NCBI GenBank assembly: GCA_002633005.1
Contig: NMRA01000064.1
Location: 248,001 to 312,000 of the forward strand
Length of the DNA: 64,000 bases
Source: Phoronis australis
Lineage: Eukaryota > Phoronida > Phoronidae
Direction: 5' to 3'
Shown: one piece after another, positions 1 through 10,310 of the stretch
Position numbering within the stretch: the stretch's first letter is position 1
Layout: every line of letters begins with the position of its first letter
The notes under the pieces: model-generated
Told to the model about the DNA's origin: nothing
What the model saw: the letters and a program-made list of their open reading frames with translations, nothing else
Database searches by the model: none
Translations under genes and position numbers: made by a program

Positions 1-302
1 AGTATCCTAGCCTACTAGTAAGGAATAAGTATCCTAGCCCACTAGTAAGGAATAAGTATCCTAGCCCACTAGTAAGGAATAAGTATCCTAGCCTACTAGT
101 GGGGAATAAGTATCCTAGCCTACTAGTGAGGAAGGTAAGTACCCCAGCCTACTAGTGAGTAATAAGTACCCTAGCCTACTAGTGAGGAATAAGTATCCTA
201 GCCTACTAGTGAGGAATAAGTACCCCAGCCTACTAGTGAGTAATAAGTACCCTAGCCTACTAGTGAAGAATAAGTATCCTAGCCTACTAGTGAGGAATAA
301 GT
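1..302. repeat. 27-bp minisatellite array
   Basis: About eleven tandem copies of a 27-bp unit containing CCTAGCCTACTAGTGAGG followed by AATAAGTAT. Copies differ at a few positions (CCTA/CCCA, TAAGG/TGAGG, TATC/TACC), and one copy carries a small insertion near 132. The array is cut by the left window edge, so its full length is unknown. Because 27 is a multiple of three it gives a spurious open frame of nine-residue repeats on the minus strand. Confidence 0.95.
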
Positions 303-616
303 TGTTGTTCTTCATGGTAGCTTAAACAACTTATGCTGTTATTGTCTCACTGATGTGAAAATAATCTTGTTGCCTTGGTAAGAGATTAAAGTGGTTAAAT
401 TGTTCATTTTGAAAAGCATGATAGGAGCTTGTGCTGTTGAAGAAAAATAAGATCATGCATTCAATAATTTTTTGACTTGTCAGTTCAAGTCTTGGACAAG
501 TTGGATTTTTGGTTACAATACCACTGGGCAGGAGTATGAGGGTTTTGGAAGATTTTAAATCTGCCTTTGGTTTGTAGTTTTCATCAGACAGTATCTCCAC
601 TATCCAAACCGTGTCA

Positions 617-921
617 NNNNNNNNNNNNNNNNNNNNNNNNNNNNNNNNNNNNNNNNNNNNNNNNNNNNNNNNNNNNNNNNNNNNNNNNNNNNNNNNNNNN
701 NNNNNNNNNNNNNNNNNNNNNNNNNNNNNNNNNNNNNNNNNNNNNNNNNNNNNNNNNNNNNNNNNNNNNNNNNNNNNNNNNNNNNNNNNNNNNNNNNNNN
801 NNNNNNNNNNNNNNNNNNNNNNNNNNNNNNNNNNNNNNNNNNNNNNNNNNNNNNNNNNNNNNNNNNNNNNNNNNNNNNNNNNNNNNNNNNNNNNNNNNNN
901 NNNNNNNNNNNNNNNNNNNNN
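617..921. other. Assembly gap (305 N)
   Basis: A run of 305 undetermined bases. The right flank starts directly inside a 39-bp tandem array, so the gap probably hides more copies that could not be assembled. The 303-616 flank on the left holds no recognisable feature. Confidence 0.99.
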
Positions 922-1077
922 CACTGTCAACTCAGTGTCATTGGATTCATCTGTAGTAGCCACTGTCAACTCAGTGTCATTGGATTCATCTGTAGTAGTT
1001 ATTGTCAACTCAGTGTCATTGGATTCATCTGTAGTAGTTATTGTCAACTCAGTGTCATTGGATTCATCTGTAGTAGT
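922..1077. repeat. 39-bp minisatellite array
   Basis: Four near-identical 39-bp units starting at 922, 961, 1000 and 1039, each containing CACTGTCAACTCAGTGTCAT. The array abuts the assembly gap, so the true copy number is higher. The open frames across it (13-residue repeats) are products of the period being a multiple of three. Confidence 0.93.
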
Positions 1078-2241
1078 CAGTCAATAGCAGTTTTCATTCA
1101 CTGTTTTTCCATTGTAAGTACCTCATTTCATTTACCGGTATTACTAGTAACCAACGAGATACTTCAAATTTAAAAACTACGCCTTTGTAACGTTTTCGGA
1201 GCATCATGTTGAAATAACTTCGATAACCTTCACATAAAATTGATAACTACCTACCTAAATGCCTACCAACAAGTTCACCTTTGAATTCTCGTTCTCTGTT
1301 GTTCTCAAATTAAAACCCACCTTCTAGTTCCTGGTACTTTACTTTGAATGCTGTTGCTGGACATGGCAATTATAGAAATGGCATAAAATCTAAATGTTTT
1401 GGATTAGTCCGTCAAGTCTTAACGTCACCTAATCTGCATCAAGTGTCAAAGTCACGTGTGGTTACTGGCAGTTAGCTTAGAAAGTGTTATGGGACCAGAT
1501 GATATTTTATTGACATTAATCTTGACTTTATGTGACATGAGCTCCAGTATAGCTTGCTGTTTGTATTCTAACTTATGAGCTGTCTCATATCCCACCCACG
1601 GCCTCTGCACTCACTAGTGTTGTGAACCAAGAACTAATCTCATGTTGTTGTCCTTTGAGATTCACCTCACTAGTAGCTTGTTATTGAATTGTTTTTTTCT
1701 AAGAATGCTGGAATCGGGCTTTTTGATAATCATATGTTGATTAATAATTATTTCCTAAACATGAAGAAGGTTATTATTGCTGAGTTGCCATTTCCTTAAA
1801 AAAACTAGTTAAGTTATTTTGCTTTTAAAATCATATGGTTGGGTGTCTTTTCTTTAAAGAAGTATTTGTATGCTCCTAGCTATGCTAATGTATAGTAGGA
1901 ACTAAACAACAATGCTGTTTGAACATCATCTATGCTAAACAAAGTACAGTGTCTGTTGTATTCATCAAAAACTTGTTAATGTGAAAACAAAAAAATCTGC
2001 AAAGGGTGACCTAATGATGTACCTTGGAGGCTCACATAGCCCGCATCATCTATTAATAAAATGCATCGTTTCCACAAACTCCGTCACCCTTGCTCCACTG
2101 CAGACCTTCGTTGCACCCGTTTCGGCACCGCCTTGGTCCCAGGTATTGCAGCGGCCCCCTTTTTTGATTCAAGGTGTACTATTTTTTCTCGCGGGATGTT
2201 TTTTCGCGGACGCGGAGGGAGGGTGACCAGTTTCGTACTGG
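1078..2241. other. Non-coding, no gene seen
   Basis: No exon with a convincing protein match or paired splice sites was seen. A short piece near 1885-1915 (ATGTATAGTAGGAACTAAAC) recurs near 37850 and is probably interspersed repeat. Base composition turns GC-richer from about 2080, leading into the promoter-like segment that follows. Confidence 0.5.
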
Positions 2242-2333
2242 CCTTGGTGACGTCAGACGGTCGGCTCAACCGCCTTGGTGACGTCACTTCGTCGGCTTAA
2301 TTTCACTCCCTCCGGTTTCTCTCGTGTATATAA
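2242..2333 (+). promoter_or_regulatory. Candidate promoter: two CRE sites and a TATA box
   Basis: Two perfect cAMP-response/ATF palindromes (TGACGTCA) at 2248-2255 and 2279-2286 lie in a 31-bp tandem duplication. A TATA box (TATATAA) follows at 2327-2333, 41 bp after the second site, all in a locally GC-rich stretch. This order and spacing is what a regulated RNA polymerase II promoter would show. The transcript it would drive is unknown: it could serve the gadkin gene, whose first exon was not found, or the interspersed repeat that begins about 30 bp downstream. Confidence 0.4.
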
Positions 2334-2359
2334 TTCATGGGGCCTGTCCCGCTTAAATG

Positions 2360-3333
2360 AATGACACCTCATTAAGAATTACTCTTCCTTGAGTAAACTA
2401 AATTGTTTACCCAGGTGTTGGAAAATTGGCGTTCTTCAGTTATTCTGCAGCTAAAATTGTCATGCGCTCTTTAGAAGTCATTGCGCCACCTATTGACCAA
2501 ATTTCCATGTTCTTCAATCAATTGTGAGGTTGAGTATATGCCATAATCGGAAGTGGTTTCATTTCATTACAAGTTTTTACTATTTTAATACCAGAAAACC
2601 CAATTTCAGAACAAACTCTTGAGAGATATCACAAAATTTTAGGAAATGGCACGTACGTGCGCGTGTCACGAGTACGCACTGTTTTCAAAACAAGAATGGT
2701 GACAGATGTTCCTTAGTTACAAGGCGGAGAATAACGTTAGATTTTTTTACTTCTATGAACGGCTGTAATGGGTAAGATGAATGTCAGTTCATTCCCATAT
2801 TCTGCATGCACCCCTGCAGGTTGTAAGCTCAAATTTTCACGAAAAAGTGACGAGCTGAGCACCCGGGTTGTGTGAAATTTCGGTGTCTAACGAAGCTCTA
2901 CACACAGTTACCTAGCTGCAGTGAGTTTTGACGATAGTCTTCATACAGCTAGCTGGCTTTCTACCTCAGTATGTACATTTATGATGCAACTTTTGTAACA
3001 ATACATCTACATACTTTGTGTATTATACAATATTTTAATGCATTCTTTGTTTCCACTTCAAAAGAATATCTGATTACCATACGTTATGTTACGGCAGGGT
3101 GAAATGTTGTGGAAAGAAATTTGTACTGCCTGGGAAAAGAATCCCACAGCCGCATACCTTGCCTACTAAAATCTGACAATGACAGAAATTCTGCTTGAAG
3201 CCTTGAACACCGTCTCTTCAAGAAGTATTCCCGTCTCTTACGATGAACATTCGGTTTACTCTTAGGTGTAACTATTTACCCTCGGCGTTTCCCACTAGCT
3301 GCTACCCGTGCGAAAGCACGGGTTACGGCTAGT
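2360..3333 (+). repeat. Interspersed repeat, long copy (family R1)
   Basis: A roughly 950-bp non-coding element. Its first two thirds align by eye with 43243-43910 (shared pieces include CTTGAGTAAACTAAATT, CAAATTTCAGAACAAA and TTGACGATAGTCTTCATACA). Its last part (about 3100-3310) aligns with 58543-58712 (shared TTTGTACTGCC, CTCTTCAAGAA, GCGATGAACA-like). No open frame or transposase was seen, so it is a non-autonomous or long-dead element. It ends in the hairpin annotated at 3294-3333. Confidence 0.6.
3294..3333. other. Hairpin with GAAA tetraloop
   Basis: An inverted repeat: outer arms ACTAGC/GCTAGT (6 bp), a 4x4 internal loop, inner arms ACCCGTGC/GCACGGGT (8 bp, perfect) and a GAAA loop. 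GNRA loops on GC-rich stems are typical of stable RNA hairpins, but the same layout could be a transposon end or a cruciform. It lies at the 3' end of the R1 repeat copy. Confidence 0.6.
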
Positions 3334-4970
3334 GCAGTCTTATTCCCTTACACTACGTCATGATACTGGACACGGTTGAGTGATTTAAGGTTGTTCATTT
3401 TCGATACAAAACTCGTTCTTAAAGACATTTGGCAATTTTCAACTTACTTCATGTTCACTTCTTCGCTATATGTTCTTACTAATTTGACCAAGCAATCACA
3501 GAGATTAGGAATTAGCATGCAAGTTCCACTTTAAACAGTGAGGCACAGATTTCAAAATGAGTCCTGCGCAACCTAAAACCAACCATGCTTTCTTTATCCC
3601 GAACAACAAAAACCTCCCAAGTCAGTTCTTGTTAATGTATACCACAGAGCATTTGCTGGTAATTTCTGATTCAAAATGACGATTGCTGGCAAATGTGAAG
3701 AATGAAATGGCAACTGGAGGCTATGTGTTAGATGACATCATACTCGCAGGAGAACTGACGTCATAAACTTTCCAACTTTAGCTGTCACGGAACCTCAGAG
3801 AGGTAAAGATGTTATAGCGTAGGGCTAAGTGTTTTAGAACTAGTAATTATAGACCTTGTACATAATAAATTACTTGTATGTCTAGGATGTCTTATTTTTC
3901 CTTCTAAGACCAGAAACAATCACTCTGGAGAAGTGCTGTTCTTGTGAAAATATCAAGGAAGATATTCTGCCAAGGGTTTAAAACCATTGTCATTATGACT
4001 GTAACAGTTTCATCTGTGACATTGTTAACAGTCAATTTACTGTATGCCATTGCTCCATTGCTGCCACATAAAGAATATCAAATACCTTTCTCTACGAAAT
4101 ATTCTATGTGAAATACCGTACAAATGCAGTTTTTCACTTGAGATTTTCAACTTGATAATATTAATATCCTCAAGTAGTCCAAACAGGTTTCTATAGCATT
4201 TTTCCCATTGGATAATTTGGTAGCCAGATAAAGCTGATGTGTGTTTTAGAAACATAATCAGAATTTCACAATAAATACGCTTGTTTTATTGTGGTTAGTG
4301 TGGAGTACACGAAAGCATTAGTTGAACATTTTGAACTTTTTATTTTGGGATAATTAAATGCTGTACACCTTGTTGAACCTAAAATTTAAAATTGCATACT
4401 CATTTCTTAGACGATCTGCTAAATTACATTTTGCATTCACCTGATGCCAGTGAAACAGGCAAGTTTCTGACATTCATAAGATTAAAACCAGTCATTTCCC
4501 ATTTGATTTAGGTTAATGAAATCATCTACCGGTGAGTGATTGAATGTGTTGATAATCTGCTGTGTAACATCTTGCTTGCACCATGTGTTTATCATGAGTG
4601 TCGATCTGGTGATGATGTCAGGAGTATGCTACTGGGGCTGGTGGAACATTCATTTATCAATATATTGTAAAATCGCAGTAGTAGGACACAATATGGTGGT
4701 CAACTGGAATATTTTATCCTTATTTTATCATAAGCAATAAGTTGCACCAAAGTAATGATATTTCGTACTGTTTTCAAGTTTTTTACCATCGCACAAAATT
4801 TTTTGGAAATTGTGGGCATTTAGAAGTGTGTTAAAAGATTTTGAATAACGAGAAAGGGTGATTCTGGCAATCACTTTTATTACCGTATTCACCCTAATGT
4901 GTATTTTCAGAGTTCGCCCAGCCCATGAATGTGTACATGCAAAAAATGACTTCTCTGCACTCCTAAAATT
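3334..4970. other. Non-coding, no gene seen
   Basis: No supported exon. A piece at about 3480-3538 (CTAATTTGACCAAGC and following) recurs at about 37898-37950 and is a small interspersed repeat. One further TGACGTCA site occurs near 3756. The open frames here are short and without recognisable similarity. Confidence 0.45.
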
Positions 4971-5262
4971 CTACAGTAAAGTCTTCAATTTATCAACAAG
5001 ATCAGCAGTCCTGAAAGTCATTGTGCACAGAATTTCTAGACCACCAGCCTTGCTGCTGTGTCTGTATTTAGCTTTGACTATATACTTCAAACTTCTGCCG
5101 TGCTTCAAAAAGAACGCAGCAGTTTTGCTGATCTCGCAAGGAACGTATCCCACTATGGTCTGGCCTTTCAGAACAGACACAGCGTACTTATTAACGGGAT
5201 TGAATCTTTCACGCATAGTTTCCAATTCTCTCTCAACAGGATTCCAAATTTCTGTGTGCAGA
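4971..5262 (-). pseudogene. HIRAN-like domain protein fragment
   Basis: Read on the minus strand from about 5262, the open frame begins with HLHTEIWNPVERELETM and runs to a stop at 4971. It carries in order IWNPVERE, RERFNPVNKYAVSV, IVGYVPCEISK, FFLKHGRSLKYIV and GGLEILCTMTF. This is the pattern of a HIRAN-like domain in multi-copy, poorly characterised invertebrate proteins: IWxPxxGE, REPxNxxDxYAV, VGHVPRxISK, GGLEIPC (recalled, not searched). Family positions usually conserved are altered here (KYAV for DxYAV, GYVPCE for GHVPRK), no ATG precedes the block and no flanking exon was found. It is most likely a single-exon relic, perhaps carried by a mobile element. The overlapping plus-strand frame at 4858-5265 is a shadow. 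Confidence 0.55.
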
Positions 5263-6198
5263 TGACTAGGTGGAAAATCATATAAAAATATGGGTAAGGT
5301 ATGAGAAGAGGAACTTCAACAAAATCTAATTTTAGAAAAAATCTCTTTTACTACCACGATTTGTACTGTGTGGCTCTCATAAAACAAAACCTGAACAAAA
5401 ATAATTGACAAGTTTATACGTATTCGGAAAATGCAAAACAAACAATGATTGCAATTATTAATGTAAAAAAGAAGAATTACACCGACAGGCTTGGGTGTGG
5501 TAAGGGGAACCCAGACACAATTTTTGAAGTAAAAATGTTTGTGTTCCCTCTACAAACTGTAGCTTTTTGTGTTGGCTCATTATTGAAGCTTTATCCTGGG
5601 GACCAATCAGTCGCCAGAACCGTGGAATTATTCAATGCACTGGCACGGCCTTGGTGAGGCACTGTGGTCTGTCCGAGAAGGGAACTTTTGATTTAGACTA
5701 TTACCTCTATAAAGTTGATCTCAACCTGTTCTATTCTCGGATGAGAATTGATATGTGAGTTTTCAAGGAACTGACAGTTGGTTATTCCTTAAGACCATGC
5801 TGGACACATAAAGTGACACACCATGACAAGCCAACTTGTAGAGTGCGTTCTGATGATCTCCCAGTTTCTTTGAAGTGTTGAAATCTCCAATATGTCCAAG
5901 GAACATTTTGAGAGCAATTTCCTGTCATTAGATGGTCCAAATCAAAGGTTGTTTTTTTGTGATGGAAAGCGAGTTTATATCTCCTTAAAGTACCTCGTTA
6001 CACTAATTGTTCTTGGTTGATTAATTAGTGTACCTACCACTTAGATTATAACTTTAGAGTGTATCCATAAATTAGTCTCGTAATACTCCTGACTTGTTTT
6101 CCATTACCAGCAAGAATGTCAAAACCGACAGCGTTTCAAGAAAAGGCTTCAGGGTTTATTGTAGGCTGGTCAACCCTAAAATTGTGAATTCAAAAATA
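5263..6198. other. Non-coding, no gene seen
   Basis: AT-rich sequence with several short open frames, none showing a recognisable domain, splice pattern or repeat. Confidence 0.4.
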
Positions 6199-6430
6199 GC
6201 GCATTGTACACATTCGCATTGCACACATTCGAATTGCACACATTCACATTGCACATATTCGCATTGTACAGATTCCCATTGTACACATTCACGTTGCACT
6301 TTCACATTGCACACATTCGCATTGCACACATTCGCATTGCACACACTCGCATTGCACACACTCGCATTGCACACACTCGCATTGCACACATTTGCATTGC
6401 ACACATTCACATTGTACACATTCACATTGC
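6199..6430. repeat. 15-bp minisatellite array
   Basis: About fifteen copies of a 15-bp unit, CATTGCACACATTCG, with common G/A and T/C variants and one short internal deletion near 6300. The unit gives five-residue repeats in all three plus frames and on the minus strand, so the overlapping open frames (CTHSH-like, NANVC-like) carry no evidence of coding. Confidence 0.95.
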
Positions 6431-6900
6431 CTGAGTCTTGAGTTGCTGGCTCATTTGGCAATAATTCAAGATTGGGTGGGCATGGTTATGTTTTCATACT
6501 TCAAAGCCTTCCAGTTAAGAATTAACAGCTAAATGGCATCCAAATATGCCATTAATCTGTATTTTTGTCAAGGAATTTGGCAAAATAAATTGATTTTTCT
6601 GTTCACAGCCATGTTGTGTGCTTAACTGGTGGATAATCACTGAAGTCATTGAAATGTTAATCCGTTCGTACAAAGTCATCACTTAAGGACAGATTGTGCA
6701 TTTTTTGCGTTTTATTGATTTACAAAATGGTGAAACTGATGCACTGGTATGATAAGCAACCTGTTTTTCAAATACAGTTCAATCAAAATGAGTTGACAGC
6801 TGTGGTATTGTCATTTTTTAATGTAAGATACGTAATTAATATTATGCAGGATTGAAGCGACATTTTTAAATGTACCTGTATATACCATGTACATGCATGT

Positions 6901-7073
6901 AGTTAGGCCTTAGTGCATTTGTATGTGAAGTTGAACCTTAGTTAGGCCTTAGTGTATTTGTATGTGAAGTTGAACCTTAGTTAGGCCTTAGTGTATTTGT
7001 ATGTGAAGTTGAACCTTAGTTAGGCCTTAGTGTATTTGTATGTGAAGTTGAACCTTAGTTAGGCCTTAGTACA
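6901..7073. repeat. 39-bp minisatellite array
   Basis: Units start at 6901, 6940, 6979, 7018 and 7057 (last one partial). Each contains AGTTAGGCCTTAGTGTATTT and GTATGTGAAGTTGAACCTT. Copies are almost identical, the first differing by GCATTT for GTATTT, which indicates recent expansion. Confidence 0.95.
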
Positions 7074-7082
7074 GTGAGTTAT

Positions 7083-9060
7083 CAGGAGCATGTCTGAGGA
7101 ACAAATTTTAAAAACATGGGAGCAATATTTGGCTTGCTATAAAATGCTGATGCGTGTTCAGTCTAATTCTAACTATTAAAGGAAAAATATTAAGAATTTA
7201 TAAATGCACTGGAATGCCTTCTTTAAGACACGAACGTAACCGGTATATAGAAGGGATAGCCACATGCATCTATACTAATTAAGTAAATGATACATTGATT
7301 TAGATATTGATGTGTTAATTGGGAAATTCAAAATTAATAGCCAAGCATGAGTGTTACAAAACAAAAGTTTATCAGACATTCGATGCAAACGACTTCTGTC
7401 ATCATTTTTTCATGCAAGTACGATAACGCAAATGAGCCAAAACAACCATTTCACGTCACTTTTAGTACACAGTAAAGAATAAGTAGTCTTGCTCAATATG
7501 GTAAAATGATGCAAACACTGAGTGTTGGTATGTGTGATATGAACAACAGACTAATAATTCTTGTTTATGATTGAGTTAATCCATCATTGGTTGGCTAGCT
7601 TATCCTACGATCTGTTTTCTGTTGATCAGGAATATGAGGCACATGAAGCGTTGACATATAACCATGACACATTAAGATCAACATGCATTTGTCATGCTTC
7701 AGTTTCACCATCAACAGACAGTATGGATGGAATCCTGTTCACCAATAAACATGTTGTACAGTACTCTTTCCGATTAACACCCAGAACAATTAAATTAGGA
7801 AATCGATAGCAGAGCAAAGGCGTTTGAAAATGATATTTTTGTAATGTTGAGGGTGGGTGTTAATACCTGAGTAATCAATTCACCCCCGTAAATGTCTTCA
7901 CCATTTTTGCATGTCCCTTCAGAACTATATCACATTTCCTTCAGTAGGTATTGTATTGTATTGTATTGTATTGTATTGTATTGGCCAAATATGGCCACCA
8001 GCTACTGACACTGAATATTCTTTACTCAAGGGAGCGAGTTGAGTAGGAAGTAAGTTTAAGATCTAAATTCTCATGAACTCTAACTACTGAGTGCACACAG
8101 CTTCAAACTGGAGCCACGTGAACGTAAATTGCGTGAAATGCAAACGCCAAATTCTTAATCACGGGAAATGTAAATAGTGATTTATGCATGTTCATGCTGT
8201 GCAGAAGTGAGTAGGATGTAAGATGACCGAGTCATGATACTGTGTGCCAGTCAGTCAAGTCAGTCAGTGAACCTTCCACTCTCAACTTTGGAAAATATTG
8301 CGTGTTGAGTGCTGAGATTTCCAAATGTTGTAGCTGTTTATGACAGCTAATCAGCTCATCCTCGCTACCTCATTTGGCCAACTTTGGCATATATCCCACA
8401 GATTGAACTTTAATTATGACAATCATGGCATGCACACAGCTTCAAACAAATTAGCATCTTGTGAATATTGGTAATATAAGTTGTGATTATCAGATATGAC
8501 AGTCATAGCATCAGGAAGGAAGTTGGAAAGTTTGTAACTTATGATTGCATTTTTGCGGAAAAAAAAGGTTTTTAGGGAATAGGAGTTTAGATCATTGTCC
8601 CTTTTGAAATTGATTACTGTTCTTTGTTCCCAAATGGAGTCTCTGACCAGTCGAGTGCATGAGGCCTGGACTTGCTGCCTTCCTGGCTTGGCAATTCTGT
8701 TAAAAAGGGTCGCCGTTTCAGTGAGCCTGTACTTAGCACTAGCCAGTTATGCGTTGCAACTTTTTGTTTCCCTCTAAGACTCTTGAAATGATCTGTGTAT
8801 ATGTCTTGTGATATTGATGATACATGTAGGGTAATGCCACTGGTGAATAGAGTACTCCTGATGGTGCACAGACAGTTCTTAAGGATAGATACCGGTAGAA
8901 TAAATGATGAAAACAAATACACAGGTATAGATGTGCACATGGTGCATATATGCTGGTGTTGTGTAAGACTATGTAGGAGCAATGACCTGACTTTATTTCT
9001 AAAATATAAGACAATTTTCAGGTCTTAGCATGTGATCAGGTGGGTGGAAGAGGAAATGTG
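7083..9060. other. Non-coding, no gene seen
   Basis: No supported exon. The stretch contains only the pentanucleotide microsatellite listed separately at 7947-7982 and short open frames without recognisable similarity. Confidence 0.4.
7947..7982. repeat. (TATTG)n microsatellite
   Basis: Seven tandem copies of the pentanucleotide TATTG without interruption. Confidence 0.95.
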
Positions 9061-9482
9061 TTTTACTTCCATATCAAGTAGTTGGGGGAGAACTTCCATA
9101 TCAAATATTAAAGGGAGTGTAACTTCTATATCAGATATTGGAGGGAGTGTAACTTTTGTCTCAGATATTAGAGGGAGTGTAACTTCTATATCAGATATTA
9201 GAGGGGGTGTAACTTCTATATCAGATATTAGAGGGAGTACAACTTCTATATCAGATATTAGAGGGAGTACAACTTCTATATCAGATATTAGAGGGAGTGT
9301 AACTTCTGTATCAGATATTAGAGGGAGTGTCACTTCTGTATCAGATATTAGAGGGAGTGTAACTTCTATATCAGATACTTAAAGGGAGTGTAACTTCTAT
9401 ATCAGATATTAGAGGAAGTAAAACTTCCACATCAGGTATTAGAGGGAGTTATGCCTTCCATATCAGACATTGGAGGGAGTTC
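9061..9482. repeat. 30-bp minisatellite array
   Basis: About fourteen copies of a 30-bp unit built from GAGGGAGTGTAACTTCTATA and TCAGATATTA. The central copies are near-identical (GTGT/GTAC and TATA/TGTA variants) and the outer copies are degraded, the usual pattern of an array growing from the middle. Open frames in ten-residue repeats on both strands follow from the period. Confidence 0.95.
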
Positions 9483-9660
9483 TATATAAAATATCTGATC
9501 TCTTTAAACATTTAGAGAATTTAACTTGGGTACTTTCATCCCCCATCCTGTCAAATAACTTGTTTTTATGTGAACTTTTTGCCATCGTAAAACTGATCTC
9601 AACTTGTTCCTTACTCAGATCAGATGCATTTTTTCTGTTTATGAGAAGAAATGGCATCTC

Positions 9661-10310
9661 CTTATTACTGGAGACAATGCATGAGACATAAAGTGACCTG
9701 CTGGGTCCAGCAACATAGATGATGAAGAAATGAGACAGTTAGTTGTTATTACTGGAGACAATGCATGAGACATAAAATGACCTGCAGGGTCAAGCAACAT
9801 GCATAGTGAAGAAATGAGACAGTTAGTTGTTATTACTGGAGACAATGCATGGGACATAAAGTGACCTGCTAGGTCAAGCAGCATAGAAGATGAATAAATG
9901 AGACAGTTAGTTGTTCTTACTGGAGACAATGCATGAGACATAAAGTGACCTGCTAGGTCAAGCAACATAGATGATGAAGAAATGAGACAGTTAGTTGTTA
10001 TTACTGGAGACAATGCATGAGACATAAAGTGACCTGCAGGGTCAAGCAACATGCATAGTGAAGAAATGAGACAGTTAGTTGTTATTACTGGAGACAATGC
10101 ATGGGACATAAAGTGACCTGCTAGGTCAAGCAGCATAGAAGATGAATAAATGAGACAGTTAGTTGTTCTTACTGGAGACAATGCATGAGACATAAAGTGA
10201 CCTGCTAGGTCAAGCAACATAGATGATGAAGAAATGAGACAGTTAGTTGTTATTACTGGAGACAATGCATGAGACATAAAGTGACCTGCTGGGTCCAGCA
10301 ACATTCATAG
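9661..10310. repeat. 84-bp satellite with 252-bp higher-order repeat
   Basis: Eight 84-bp copies, marked by ACTGGAGACAATGCATG at 9667, 9751, 9835, 9919, 10003, 10087, 10171 and 10255. Copies fall into types. The second and fifth share CTGCAGGGTC with CATGCATAGTGAAG, the third and sixth share GCATGGGACAT with GATGAATAAATG, and the fourth and seventh share GTTCTTACTGG. The order is therefore A-B-C-D-B-C-D-A', a duplicated three-copy block. A minus-strand frame of 28-residue repeats crosses it without stops only because 84 is divisible by three and no copy has a stop in that frame. Confidence 0.93.

Noticed and set aside
331-1047. A 238-residue minus-strand frame and plus-strand frames across the N run
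   Set aside because: They span 305 undetermined bases and a 39-bp array; nothing can be said about coding.
4858-5265. A 135-residue plus-strand frame
   Set aside because: It is the antisense shadow of the HIRAN-like frame on the minus strand, which has the recognisable motifs.
6094-6461. Cys/His-rich (CTHSH)n and Asn-rich frames that look like a metal-binding repeat protein
   Set aside because: The 15-bp period opens all frames on both strands; there is no start context, splice site or domain.
9639-10304. A 221-residue minus-strand open frame of 28-residue repeats
   Set aside because: It is the 84-bp satellite read in a stop-free frame. It has no signal of codon constraint, and copies vary as DNA, not as protein.
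9061-10310. Possible CRISPR array
   Set aside because: The units are contiguous without unique spacers and the genome is eukaryotic with spliced genes.
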